Notes under the pieces: generated by a model | The model's input: the letters and a program-made list of their open reading frames with translations, nothing else | Database searches by the model: none | Told to the model about the DNA's origin: nothing | Part shown: in pieces, positions 1 to 11,232 of the stretch | Numbering within the stretch: position 1 is the stretch's first letter | Layout: each line of letters opens with the position of its first letter | Program-made: the position numbers and the translations under genes | Assembly: GCF_963855985.1 (NCBI RefSeq) | Contig: NC_087117.1 | Span: 2,925,001-2,989,000 of the forward strand | Reading direction: 5' to 3' | Length of the DNA: 64,000 nucleotides | Source of the DNA: Ostrinia nubilalis | Taxonomy: Eukaryota > Arthropoda > Insecta > Lepidoptera > Crambidae

Positions 1-1066
1 CCAAAAAACGGAAGACATCTTCGATGGCCCAGTAGTGCCACCCAAACCGGCTCTGACAGCTAATGATAAACGAAAAATCATGCGCGAGAATGTTCTACAA
101 GTTTTAATCAAATCAACAGTAATGCCTTTTAGATGGCTGAAGAGTTCGTACAGGTGCTTCTACTGCTATGACATTTTCCAAGACGCGACAGATCTGAAAG
201 GGCATCAACAGTTGCACATGGGAGACGAGGCTAAGGTCCAAGCAATGAACAATTACTGGGAACCAGTAGTGTACGTAGATATATCGAATCTAACGTGCAA
301 ACTTTGCCCGGAAAGGATATTGGATTTGTACGATCTGATTGACCACCTTATTGGTCAACACGGAGTGATATACAATAAGGATGTAGGGATTTGTATGGTA
401 GCGTTCAAACTGGACAACTTCAATGTCAGTTGCCTTGCGTGTGGAGCGAGCTTCTACACATTCGGGCCTCTATTGCATCATACAAATAAAGACCATAAAG
501 GCACATCGGCTATACTTTGCGACGTCTGCGGACAGCATTTCAAAGACGTGAACCTCCTTCGAGGGCATTTCAAAACAGTTCACGAAAATACCGGTCTTCT
601 ATGCCCGGAGTGTGGGGAGAAATTCGAAACCAGATCTAAACTAAAGACTCATCAAAAGAACCAGCATGAGATTGACAAGAAATTCAAGTGCATGGTGTGT
701 TCTCTGACCTTTCAAAGTCACTATAAAAGATCCAGGCATATGGCTGCAGAACATAAGAACAGGCAGGAGATAAAATGCCTTCACTGTCCGAAGACTTTCG
801 TCTTCCGAAGCATGATGATGACTCACGTTAGAGACACCCATTTAAAAGTGAGGAACTACATCTGCAGCGTGTGCGGGTGGAAAGCTTTCAACAGCAACAG
901 ATTAAAAAACCACATGTACAAGCATAGCGGCGAAAAGAATTTCAAATGTGATGGGTGTGATAAAGCATTTACCACTAAGAAGATCATGCGAGCGCATTTT
1001 GTCCGTATTCATAAGAACGCTCCTCCTGTGATGCAATACGACCCAATTAATCCTTATGGACATTAA
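1..1066 (+). CDS. C2H2 zinc-finger protein, terminal exon A (5' truncated by window edge)
   Basis: The reading frame is open from position 2 and ends at TAA 1064-1066. There is no ATG near the left edge, so the exon continues upstream of the window. It encodes nine C2H2 fingers: CFYC..HQQLH, CKLC..H, CLAC..H, CDVC..H, CPEC..H, CMVC..H, CLHC..H, CSVC..HMYKH and CDGC..H. Just before finger 1 is the segment KSTVMPFRWLKSS, which recurs in exons B and D and, in variant form, in C, E and F. The protein is probably a nuclear DNA-binding factor, but no target can be inferred. It is closest to exons B and D: same finger spacing, and a shared CGW finger 8. The stop lies only 346 bp before the splice acceptor of exon B. 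Family identity is certain; the gene boundaries and 5' exon are unknown. Confidence 0.85.
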   Translation, partial: QKTEDIFDGPVVPPKPALTANDKRKIMRENVLQVLIKSTVMPFRWLKSSYRCFYCYDIFQDATDLKGHQQLHMGDEAKVQAMNNYWEPVVYVDISNLTCKLCPERILDLYDLIDHLIGQHGVIYNKDVGICMVAFKLDNFNVSCLACGASFYTFGPLLHHTNKDHKGTSAILCDVCGQHFKDVNLLRGHFKTVHENTGLLCPECGEKFETRSKLKTHQKNQHEIDKKFKCMVCSLTFQSHYKRSRHMAAEHKNRQEIKCLHCPKTFVFRSMMMTHVRDTHLKVRNYICSVCGWKAFNSNRLKNHMYKHSGEKNFKCDGCDKAFTTKKIMRAHFVRIHKNAPPVMQYDPINPYGH

Positions 1067-1111
1067 GTGTCATTCCTAGTCAAATTCTTTTAAAGATAAA
1101 AGATTATTTAC

Positions 1112-1161
1112 ATTTACATACAGCGTTAATACTATCTTTAGTATTAACGCTGTATGTAAAT
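1112..1161. other. Perfect 23-bp hairpin overlapping a poly(A) signal
   Basis: Positions 1112-1134 are exactly reverse-complementary to 1139-1161, with the 4-nt loop TCTT. The AATAAA at 1159-1164 overlaps the base of the 3' arm. The structure lies between the stop of zinc-finger exon A and the acceptor of exon B, so it is in the 3' UTR of A. It could influence 3'-end formation or be a tiny foldback insertion. Confidence 0.85.
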
Positions 1162-1412
1162 AAAAATTATACTGTATTTTAGCATGTAAGTTCTGAAGAT
1201 ATTATTATCTAAGATGAACGATTTAAAGAAGTTTCAACTTAATAACTGTTTCAAATATGACTCAAATACAACTTTTAAACAATACAAATACCTTATGATC
1301 TCAGACATGTTTCATTTGACACATTACCCGTTAACTCTGTTTATTTTAATTGCAAGAAGAAGAGGCAACAAAATACACCACAAAGCTTTAAGAAGACCAT
1401 ATTTCCTTTCAG

Positions 1413-2491
1413 GCAGGACACGAGACGCAAAGAAAATGGAAAGCGATGTGCCAGAACTGAAGAGAGCTACAAAACAAAGCAAAATGTCCATCATGAGGCA
1501 AAATGTCTTGGAAGTGCTTCTGAAGTCGACCGTGCTCCCTTTCAGATGGCTCAAGAGTTCGTTCAGATGCTTCTACTGTTACGACGTATTTCAAGAACCC
1601 AAAGACCTTAAAGCTCACCAGATCATACATACAAGTGATGACGACAAGGTTAAAGCAATGAAAAATTATTGGGAGACCACAGTTTACGTTGACGTCTCGA
1701 ATCTAGCATGCAAGCTATGTTCAACATCTATGACAGACTTCTACAAACTCATCGACCATTTGATGGAGGTGCATAACATTCAGTTTAATAAGGATATAGG
1801 GATTTGCATGAGTCCGTTTCGGCTGAACCACATTTCGGTACAATGCGTGCAATGTGACAGAGAGTGCAGAACCTTCGGCCATTTGTTGGTGCACACGAAC
1901 AAGGAACATAAAGGCTGTTCACTGGTGCTTTGTGAAGTCTGCGGGCAACACTTTAAAAATAATCAACATTTGCGCTACCACATGAATCAAGAGCACACCA
2001 ACAGGTCGGTTCTATGTCCGTTATGTGGAGAAGAAATCCTCACTGCGAATAGAATGAGAACTCACATGCAAAATGTCCACAACAAGAGGTACAAGTGTGG
2101 AATGTGCCCGGAGCTTTTTGATACGCACTACAAAAGGTCGCGTCATGTCATGATGGTGCACAAAGCTAGAGAAGAGGTGAAGTGTCAGCATTGCCCGAAA
2201 ACTTTTGTGTTCAGAAGCACGATGATGAGACACGTCAGAGAAACGCATCTGCAGGAAAGAAATGCTATATGTGGGATATGTGGATGGAGAGCTTTCGGGG
2301 CAGGCAGGCTGCAAAGGCACATGATGAAACACAGCAATGAAAGAAACTTCAAGTGTCCTTCGTGCGACAAGGCGTTCAAAACCAAGAAAACTATGAAGCA
2401 GCACTACACTAATATACATGAAAAAACTCCTAGAGTTCATGATCTAATGCCTGGTATATCCGTCGATGTATTAGTTCCGAATTCCATTTGA
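1413..2491 (+). CDS. C2H2 zinc-finger protein, terminal exon B
   Basis: A splice acceptor (TTTCCTTTCAG, ending at 1412) precedes coding that begins with two bases completing a split codon (phase-1 intron), then RTRDAKKMESD. The open frame extends upstream to an ATG at 1214, but that part is AT-rich, does not resemble the paralogues and crosses the acceptor, so I start the exon at 1413. It encodes nine C2H2 fingers, from CFYC..HQIIH to CPSC..HYTNIH, after the conserved KSTVLPFRWLKSS segment. Stop TGA is at 2489-2491. A poly(A) signal follows at 2513, and the next exon (C) begins only 139 bp after the stop, leaving no room for a promoter and 5' exon. It is probably a nuclear transcription factor isoform. 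Paralogue of exons A and D. Confidence 0.85.
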
Positions 2492-2512
2492 TGATGTTTG
2501 TGTTATCTTTCA

Positions 2513-2518
2513 AATAAA
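2513..2518 (+). terminator. Poly(A) signal AATAAA after exon B
   Basis: A canonical AATAAA 22 bp downstream of the stop of exon B, followed by a T/GT-rich stretch (TCTGGACTGTTTATTTCC) that could act as the downstream element. It supports B being a terminal exon. Confidence 0.6.
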
Positions 2519-2630
2519 AGCGTAATTCAATGTCTGGACTGTTTATTTCCTACCATGCATGCGCGTCCCAGTTGAGCTCATAGATGTAGAATAAATGAGC
2601 GTAAAATTACAAATCAGGAATTCTTTACAG

Positions 2631-3724
2631 GGAAGACGAAACGAAAACTGAAGTCTTCAAAAGTGGCGACGAGGTCTAAAGAGAGCAAACAGTTGCAACT
2701 AAGGAAATGGCTGCTTACGATCCTACAGAACACGACGGCAATGCCTTTCCGTGTGTACGGGAATAAGTACCGATGTTTCTACTGCACCTCAAGTTTCAGC
2801 CATTCGGTAGAGTTGAGAGAGCACACGAAGACCCACGAAAACGTTAACTTAGTTAAAACTATCAGAACTAGTGTCACAACCCTAGTTGCGAAACTAGATA
2901 TAGCCGAAATGAGTTGCAAACTATGCTCTCAAGAATTAAAAGATTTGGGGCAGTTATTAGAACATCTACAGAATTACCACGAAGTAAAGTGTAGCCTTGA
3001 AGCGTCAGATTACATATTGTGCTTCAAATTATCAGACGAAGATCTCAGATGTTTGATATGCGATGAGAGCTTCTCATACTTTGGCCCGTTACTGCTCCAC
3101 ACCCATAGACTGCACAACCAAAGGCCGTACATTTGCGAAATATGCGGCGTCAGTTTTGGCGCTAAGAATGCTTTAGAAAAACACTCACAAAGCGTACATC
3201 CAACGAAGAGTTACCAGTGTCGACATTGCGAGAAAACATTCACTGCGGTCCACCGTAGGGACAACCACGAAAAACGTATCCACGATGAAAGCGAACGGAA
3301 ATGCCATATCTGCTCTGAAGTTCTAGGAAGTATTTATATTAGGGACACGCATTTAGCTACAGTGCATAATATCTGGAAGTCCGAATTCAAATGTGAAGAA
3401 TGTTCGCAAATGTTTAGGCACAAATATCTTCTGGTCACTCACAAAAAGAGGGTTCATTTGAAAGAGAAGAATATGACGTGTGAAGTGTGTGGAGACAAGT
3501 TCTTCGACAAACGTCTGTTGAAGTTACACATGGTGCGGCACAGCGACACCAAACCGTTCAAGTGTGAGACGTGCCAGAAGAGATTCCTAAGGAAACGGGG
3601 GCTCGAAATTCATACTAGAATACATACGAACGATAGACGATATGCTTGCAAACATTGCTCTAAGGCCTTCGTTCAAATGGCCAGTCTGAAATGTCATATG
3701 CGGCTGCACCACGAAAACTCTTAG
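2631..3724 (+). CDS. C2H2 zinc-finger protein, terminal exon C
   Basis: The acceptor TTCTTTACAG ends at 2630. Coding starts with two bases (GG) completing a split codon, then KTKRKLKSSKVATRSKE, the same phase-1 junction as exons B, D, E and F. No in-frame ATG occurs before the conserved NTTAMPFRVYGNKYRCFYC segment, so a spliced 5' exon is required. There are ten C2H2 fingers. The last two (HTRIHTNDRRYACKHC and FVQMASLKCH) resemble those of exon F, so C belongs with E and F rather than A, B and D. Stop TAG is at 3722-3724. The next acceptor (exon D) is 153 bp away, and I see no AATAAA in between. Likely nuclear DNA-binding factor, targets unknown. Confidence 0.85.
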
Positions 3725-3877
3725 AATTGACAGGTCCGTTACATTTTTAGGAGATTCTTAATTTTTTTTAACCCAAACCTTGAAAGGCTTAACATATTTT
3801 AAGTAGTTGACCATGCACAAACAGATTTTCATGTACGAAGAATTATGCAGTTTCTAAGAAGAAAATTTTCCTTTCAG

Positions 3878-4989
3878 GAAGAAAAGGTGTTGTCAAGAAA
3901 AGGGAACGTATTTGTAAAGAAGACTATGTTCCCACGAAATCTAGAGGCACTATCAAAGAGGAAGGCCCCGGCGATCCGGACGACCGGACCAAAATAATGA
4001 GGCAAAATGTCATCCAAGTACTGAAGAATTCAACCGTGATGCCGTTCAGATGGCTTAAGAGTTCCTACCGCTGTTTCTACTGTTACGAGGTCTTCGAAGA
4101 GCCGAAAGACTTAAAAAATCACCAGGAAATCCACGCTAGCGACGACGACAAACTTAAATGCATGGAAAACTACTGGGAAACCACAGTTCACGTGGACGTT
4201 TCCAGCATATCCTGCAAACTGTGCCCAAAAACTATGAGCGACTTCTTCGAGTTGATCGACCATTTGATAACAGTCCACGAAATATCTTTCAATAAGGATA
4301 TTGGGAGTTGCATGAGTCCGTACAAATTGAATAACATTTCAGTGCAATGCGCGTTCTGTAGTCAGGATTACCGGACCTTTGGCCATTTGTTGCTGCACAT
4401 GAATAATGAGCATAAAGGCTTCTCCCAGCTACTATGCGACGTGTGCGGTCGGCATTGTAGAAACAAAAACCACTTGAGAGAGCATAAGAAAGAGCACATC
4501 AACAGATCCGTCACTTGTTCTATCTGTGGAGAGACGTTGAGCAGCTACCACAAGCTCCGACCCCATATGCAAAACGTCCATGACAAGAAATACAAGTGTG
4601 CAGCGTGTCCTGAGCTATTTGAGACACATTATAAAAGATCCTTACACATGATGACGGTTCACAAGAGTCGGGAAGAGATCAAGTGCCAGTTCTGTCCGAA
4701 AACATTCGTTTTTAGGAGCACAATGATGACGCATCTAAGGATAACGCATTTGCAGGAGAAGAACACAATTTGCGGAGTGTGTGGATGGAGAACTGTAGGA
4801 AAAAGTAAATTAAAGAGACACATGTCGAAGCATAGCAACGAGAAGAATTTCAAGTGTGCTGTGTGCGAAAAAGCGTTCAAAACAAAGAAGAATATGGTGC
4901 TCCACCACAGAAATGTTCATGAGAAAGAAATGCAAATGCCTCACGGATTTGGCAGCCTACCGCCGGAGATTCGACCGCCAATTGTCTAA
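3878..4989 (+). CDS. C2H2 zinc-finger protein, terminal exon D
   Basis: The acceptor TTTTCCTTTCAG ends at 3877. Coding begins with two bases of a split codon (phase 1), followed by RKGVVKKRERICKEDYVPTK, a basic linker, and then MRQNVIQVLKNSTVMPFRWLKSS. The ATG at 3997 is internal to this linker, so starting there would discard real coding sequence. There are nine C2H2 fingers with the same order and spacing as A and B, ending HHRNVH and a short tail. Stop TAA is at 4987-4989. After it, 4.3 kb of repeats separate it from exon E. Probable nuclear transcription factor isoform or paralogue. Confidence 0.85.
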
Positions 4990-5068
4990 GAAGAAGCGCT
5001 TGTGTAATAAGCAATGAATTTCATCAATCTAATGAAGCTAATTACTTGTTACTACCATGACGATAACC

Positions 5069-5272
5069 CAACGAAACGGTGAAGGTGTCAGACTGGCCGA
5101 CTCGAAATCCGAGAAACGCGGATTCGATCCCCACCACTGCTGGACTATAGTGGTGATGTGGTGCACCCCCTTGTAACACATACATTAAGTGCATTATTAC
5201 TGCATCTCACTTAGCACCAGGTGCGATTGCGGTCAAATACATGCCTTGTCTTGCATAAAAAAGTACGTGGGG
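5069..5272 (+). repeat. tRNA-derived SINE
   Basis: The 5' part has an A-box-like GGTGTCAGACTGG and a B-box-like GGATTCGATCCCC with tRNA-like spacing. The 3' part (TGCATCTCACTTAGCACCAG) recurs as a fragment at 19549-19613, showing that this is a repeat family. Boundaries are approximate. Confidence 0.6.
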
Positions 5273-5872
5273 TTAACGGGACTATTAGTAATTTGTGCAA
5301 TACAAATTACTAATATTCTTTACGTGGCAGGCAACTTAGCAGATATTAAGCAATACATCTGAACTTAGCAATGTACTTATAGTCCCTAAAAGCTAAATCA
5401 CACGATACAGGCGTCGTCTTACATAGAAATATCTGTAACGGGCACACTCGAGGTGCGATATGGCGAAATCGTGTGCTTTGGCTCTAACCTAACCAAACCC
5501 ATCTCAAGATTTGCTAAAAATGATGTCTGAAGTTAAATTAATTAGCAAAATACTCATGATAAGACTATAATTAAATGATAATGCAAATTGTTGCCTCTAG
5601 TGATGCCGTTAAGGTTCAAATGAGTTTCCGTCTAAAAATAGGATAATAACCGAAAAGTATTAATTTTTGTATGTTAGTAGAACATATTATAATAATTCAG
5701 CCTACAAAGCACAAATTATTATATTTTAGTGCTGAGAATAAATAATAGTACATAATGTAAGAAGTTAATATCTACAGTTAATTTAATAAATGTCAATCCA
5801 CAGATCGTTGTGAAAATCCTTAGTGGTTGAATCGCTACTGCTATACCTACGTCATTTGGTTGAAATAGACCA

Positions 5873-5981
5873 GTAGGCCTTAGATGCGCGTCGCGATAAG
5901 CGGTTATCACGCCATTTTATCGATTTTGCCCATACATTTTGACGTCGATAAAAGTTATCACGGCGCGCATCTTAGGCCTAC
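5873..5981. mobile_element. Short MITE with TIRs (about 110 bp)
   Basis: The ends GTAGGCCTTAGATGCGCG and CGCGCATCTTAGGCCTAC are reverse complements and enclose about 70 bp with a further inner inverted match (GATAA..TTATC). No coding capacity. Confidence 0.7.
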
Positions 5982-6777
5982 AGAAAAAGTCATCCGATTG
6001 GTGTAAATATTGTAATTAAATCAATCGCAGGTTTCAATCCATTAATTTATTTATCAAGTTAGGTTTTATTTGTATGAGGTCCGTATTACAATTTTATCAA
6101 CGTTAGAAACTCGATTCAATCTCACTCATATACCTACCTACTTAGATTATCGCCCGTATTCACAAACAACGCTTGCTTAGTTGAAGCAGCAAATCGAACG
6201 CACAGCGTTGAATAGAGCTCTGTGATTGGTTCGTGTGTCACCTTGTGCGTCCACGCGCACTGTGAGACCTCGGCGGCGGAGGCGTTGTCCTCAGGGCCGC
6301 GCCGCCCCTGTGTGCGATGTGTGCGGCGCACACAGGCGCCAAGACAATAGGGGCGCCGCGCCGCTACTGCCACCTAATTTTTTTAAAATGGAGTATCGAG
6401 TAAGTAGGTACAGTATGCGCAACATAGGCCTTGTACACAACAAAACAAATATTACGCTTATTAAACAAGTATCTCAATATTTATATTATGTTTATTATGA
6501 TTCACGTTTATGGTTTCATTTTACGCTTAGGGTTTTAGTTTACATTACTAAACGTTAAAACGGCGGCAGTTCTTTTGAACCTCAGATAAAGTACTAGTTA
6601 TTTTGAACCGTAGAGGCGCCGAGTTTGTCATACAATTTTTTTATGACTATGAGTGAGTTTATGAACGCAACGCGCAACCCGATGCGTGCGACACAAGCGA
6701 GATGGGGTCACGGGGATTCCCCGCCACGGGGATTTTAACGAACGAGAAAACGAGATAGCCAAGCCAAAACCACAGTA

Positions 6778-7995
6778 TACAGGGTGTTTGGTGAAAGGTT
6801 AGACAAACTTCGTGGGTGTACCTATAGGTAAGAAGGTCATTTTAAGAATTTACAAGTTCGCCCATTTTACCCTGAGTTTTTTTTTCTTCCTCTTATTATC
6901 TACGATCGGCCACCCATAGCCATAATTAGATGTGTTCTGGGAGCGGATTATTTGACTGGTATTCCATTGAATAGCAAAGTCCATCACTGGTAAAAGCTCT
7001 ACTTTCTCTCGTTGAGCTCGAGGATGTGCCATCTCTTGAGACGCTTTGTATCTTCGTCCATTAGCAGGTTCTTGGCCAGCGCGTTGCTATGTCTGTCGAA
7101 TTTCTGCCTGTACTTTTTGCTGTAGTTGCTCTTCCTCCTTAACAGTCGTCATCTCAAGGTATTCATGTATTTCTGCGTTTCTCACAAACCAGTGGGCGCT
7201 GGAGACTGTTCTCAATGCAATGTTTTGGAATCTCTGTAATATTTCCAGGTTGGAGTTGCTAGCAGATCCCCAGAGTTCTATTCCGTAGGTCCAGATTGGT
7301 TTGATAATAGACTTGTGGACGAGCAGTTTGTTGTTGATAGAGAGTCGGGATTGTCGTCCTATCAGCCATGACAGGTTCCTGAGTTGCATATTTGCTTCAG
7401 TTCTCTTGGCTTTAACATGATTTACCCAGATTAGCCTTCTATCAAGGTGCAAACCCAGGTACTTCACAGTGTTATTGGTTGGCAAAGGTTTGCATTTTAC
7501 CCTAAGTGAGCTACTTTTTTTAAATTGATGTTTTTGTTTTTATTTTATTTTTTTCAAAATATGACCTAAAACCTGTTTCAATTCTTTTTCTCGCATGTTT
7601 TCAACCACTTTTTTATTTGATATTAATATCGAATATGTCTTTAGTCAAATAAAATAAATTTCAGATCCAGATAATGATTGAATAGGTAATTACGAACCAC
7701 CAAAGTTTAATAAAAGTACAAACCACGATAAAAAATTCAACATAGAATTCGATTTAAAAAAAAATTAAAGGTGATAATGGATTGCCAATGATCTTAAAAA
7801 CATGTCTAGTTTCTCTTCTTTTTTTAAATTAGATATTGAAATTCGTCAAAAATTCAAAGTTTAGGGAAGAAAATGGAATAATAATACAAAAATTATAATT
7901 ATTATAAAAGGGTCAAATGGGCGAACTTGTATTCTTAAAATGACCTTACCTATACACTCACGAAGTTTGTCTAACCTTCCGCCAAACACCCTGTA
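6778..7995. mobile_element. 1.2-kb TIR element enclosing a jockey fragment
   Basis: About 85 bp at 6778-6865 (TACAGGGTGTTTGG.., then AGACAAACTTCGTG..) is found inverted at about 7905-7995 with small indels. No transposase of its own is visible. Between the arms lies a minus-strand piece of a jockey-like reverse transcriptase (7087-7485). A clear target duplication is not visible. Confidence 0.7.
7087..7485 (-). pseudogene. Jockey-like LINE reverse-transcriptase C-terminal fragment
   Basis: A 132-codon open frame contains KYLGLHLDRRLIWVNHV and IKPIWTYGIELWGSASNSN, typical of the thumb and connection part of jockey-clade reverse transcriptases. The catalytic YADD region and the endonuclease are absent, so this is a dead fragment. 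It lies entirely between the inverted arms of the TIR element at 6778-7995 and may have been captured, or may have inserted there and decayed. Confidence 0.75.
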
Positions 7996-8167
7996 TCATT
8001 TGATAGAAGGTGTAAGGTGCGCATTGAATTATTATAATTGAGTTTACTTTTTCGTAGTAGGTAATTGGCAAGCAGAACGAACGGGATTTACCTATTTAGT
8101 AAGCTAATTCCTAAGTGGTTTCCAGTTTTAATACACTTATGATAATATTATCTAAGTAGGTACTGTA

Positions 8168-8587
8168 AAGAAGAACGGTCACGCTCCATACAAAACAAAC
8201 CCAGACCCGACAGAAACGAGACATACCTCAGTTTTTTTGTCATGTCTTAGTTAGTTAAATTATATATTTTTTATATTCGAAATCTATGTATAACACCAAA
8301 ATATTACCGTTTGTTTTTGTTCGGCTGTATTTCCAGGTCACCTAGATACATTCCATAGCAGCTGTAATAGACATTTAAGTACATACATTTACAAATTTTG
8401 GTGATAAATAGGCATTTTGTATTAGTTTTTGTATAACGCCTGAACAAAAACAAAGGGCAATATTTTGGTGTTATTACATAGATTTCGAATATAAAAAATA
8501 TATAATTTAACTAATTGAGACATGACAAAAAAACTGAGGTATGTCTCGTTTCTGTCGGGCCTGGGTCACAGATGACCGTTCTTCTTT
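8168..8587. mobile_element. Inverted-repeat element with about 150-bp arms
   Basis: AAAGAAGAACGGTCA at 8168 and TGACCGTTCTTCTTT at 8587 bound arms of about 150 bp that match in inverse orientation (for example the GAGACATACCTCAGTTTTTT block), around a short AT-rich centre. No ORF. The remaining gap sequence from 4990 to 9312 holds no gene that I can see; 8588-8760 resembles a LINE 3' tail (TTCATTTATTTGCACAGG). Confidence 0.75.
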
Positions 8588-9312
8588 AAATTCAAATTCA
8601 TTTATTTGCACAGGAACATGGTACAATACAGATGTCAGATAAACAATCAGGTTCAACATGTTTCGTCTACAAGACATGCAAAAATTTCATAGTCAATTAC
8701 TTAATACTTAAAACTGGAGAACATCTATTTTAATCAAAATTAACAATTAAAATATTCTTTAAAAATTTAAATTCGTTTTTTTATGACGATTCATTAGAAA
8801 AGAGGCGCTTCATAGGTTCCGCACACAGGCGCTGCCGGCGGTTGGCGCGGCCCTGGTTGTCCTGTGATTAGTCTAAATATTGAAATGTTATAAATAAGTT
8901 CATATTAGTAGGTACTATCTCTTAGTTATCTCCAATACAATTAAACTCTTAATTAAATAAGGCTATTAAAATAATAAAATTGTAATTACATAAATACATT
9001 ATATGAATAAAGAAGTTCAAATAATTTATGGTTTTTACTTTCATTAACTTAAACCTTGCAGGTAGTCTATGGCTTCCGTTTAAATCTTTCACTGAAAGTA
9101 TTTCAAAATATGTACTACAGACATTCAGTTATATTTCCTAAAAATAAACCCCAATACTTTAGTACTACCACAAGATAAATGTACTACTCGTATATCTTAG
9201 TTACTACACTATTTGGTTATACGCGAACCTAGGTAAAATTTACTACTCATTCGGAATTTTTCAATTCCTCCAAAATAATATAAAACAAGTGACGACAAAT
9301 TTTCTTTTCCAG

Positions 9313-10325
9313 ACAATCGGATGTTAAAACGCCAGAAGAAGCTTGATTTGGCCCAACTTATCACTACCATCGTCACCAAGTCCACCCTGATGCCCTTCAG
9401 GTGGCACGGCGGGAAATACATGTGCTTTTACTGCTGCACGCATTTTGTAGACAGCTCGAAACTCAGAGAGCATCAAGAAACCCACCCTGATGTGGATATA
9501 AACGAAATTTTATTAAGGACAGTTTACAAAGAATCGTTATTTCGAATCAAGCTAGACGTAACCGAAATCTGGTGCACTGAATGTCCAGAGGAACTGCAGT
9601 CTTTCGAAGAATACATCGAACACTTGTCGACCCACCACGACATCACTTTCGAGAAAGCAATCATATCTCGGTGCGAGCTCTTCAAACTAACTGATGAAGT
9701 TCTGAACTGCCTACAATGCGAGGAGACCTTCAACCACTTCGGTCACCTTTTAAACCATATTCATCAAAGTCACATAGACGTGGATAGGCATAAATTCTTG
9801 TGCGAGATCTGTGGGCAAGGATTCGCTGACAAATGGGTGGTTGCCACGCACATTAAACACGTTCACCGGTTACAGCAGTGCAAATACTGTCCAGAGGTAT
9901 TCCAGACCCAGTACGCGATGGACAAACACGTCGGCACCGTCCATAAGACTGAGAAATTCAAATGTCCTATGTGTCCAAAGATTTTGCCTACAAGGTACAT
10001 GAAGAAGCGTCATCTAGCCATGGCCCACGATTGCAAGAGCGCTCAGCTTACTTGTGATCTTTGCGGAGTTGTTTTTACAAGGAACAACAAACTTATGATG
10101 CATAAAAAGAGGGTCCATTTTAAGGAGAAGAACGTGGCGTGCGATGTCTGTGGAGGCTTCTTTTTCGATGCGGACTCGTTGAAGAAACACCAGATAAGTC
10201 ACAGCCAGGACAAACCGTTCCAATGTGATATATGCCCAAAGAGTTTTAAGAGGAAGAGTGGGCTAGCTATGCATATCTCTCAATGTCATGCGACTGAAGA
10301 GAAGGCGGATAATGAAGATGTCTAA
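9313..10325 (+). CDS. C2H2 zinc-finger protein, terminal exon E
   Basis: The acceptor TTTCTTTTCCAG ends at 9312. The exon begins AC (completing a split codon, phase 1), then NRMLKRQKKLDLAQLITTIV and KSTLMPFRWHGGKYMCFYCC. An ATG at 9321 is in frame and could be a start, but the shared acceptor phase argues that it is internal. Nine C2H2 fingers, from CFYC..HQETH to CDIC..HISQCH, then a short acidic tail. Stop TAA is at 10323-10325. It groups with exons C and F by its finger 7 and 8 sequences (HKKRVHFKEKNVACDVCG). Nuclear DNA-binding role inferred from the family. Confidence 0.84.
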
Positions 10326-10411
10326 CATCGTGAAATTGACGTTTTAATGAAGTTGCTTTTCAGTATCTTAAAGATACTTACTTATTGGTGTTAAGGTTTC
10401 ACACAGTACGC

Positions 10412-10586
10412 AGAACTGACGACCGATGGGGCAGCAAGGTTCGGTAGTGGAAGCCACGTCATAGATAACTTCATAAAGGTAGCAGGAAGGCGCTGGATGC
10501 AGGCCACTGCCAACCGGTCATCATGGAAGTCATTGGGGGAGGTCTATGTTCAGCAGTGGACGTCCTTTGGCTAAAATGATGATGAT
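10412..10586 (+). repeat. RTE-type LINE 3' tail
   Basis: It contains the string AGCAGGAAGGCGCTGGATGC followed by AGGCC..CAACCG and ends in GATGATGATGATTA. Translated, the string gives the RRWMQAT segment found at the C-terminus of lepidopteran endonuclease/reverse-transcriptase ORFs. The same tail occurs many times in the XPO7 introns. The rest of 10326-11232 shows no gene. Confidence 0.7.
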
Positions 10587-11232
10587 GATTAAGGTTTCAA
10601 ACAATATTCCTTTCTCATCAATATCTACAGCATTCGGACCATTAGTAATTTTTCTTATCCAGATTTAAAGGAAAACGGGGATCAAAAGTGCGCTCTAAGA
10701 GAAAAGTCAAGACACTGTTTCAGACATAAGTTAGAATACTAAGATGCAAATCAGGATTTAAAAAATACCTACCAAACCTACCTACTTTTTACGGATAATG
10801 TACCTTAATGTTTATGCTTGTGTGTGTATTGTAATAAATAAAGTAAAAATTTAAAAAATGAATGTTTTTAGTTTTTTTGAATTTGCAACTACTACCCACT
10901 AAGGCTTTGGAAACGTACACAACTGGTACTATAATAAAAAAATTGGTAGATATTGTAAGTGAGCGTTGTGACTAGACGCGTGGCCGCTAACGAAAAGTTA
11001 CCTAGACCGACAGTACTTAGCAAAGGACGGTGTTAACCTTCCTCGTCTGAATCGAAGACACTAATATATGAAACAAACTTCATTGAATGACATTTATTGG
11101 CATAGTAAAAAAAACTTCGACACCGCGATGTAGAAACTAAACAATTTACCGTAACGCCATCTAGTTACTTAACTGTGAATCACTACATTCAGAGGCTTGT
11201 ACAGACGGAGTGACACGTGTTATCTGTTCCAG

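Noticed and set aside
1214..1412. N-terminal extension of exon B from ATG 1214
   Set aside because: AT-rich, unlike paralogues, and it ends in a clear polypyrimidine tract and AG acceptor, so it is intron or UTR.
6226..6558. 110-codon open frame
   Set aside because: It spans a GC-rich repeat and AT-rich DNA, with no protein-like pattern.
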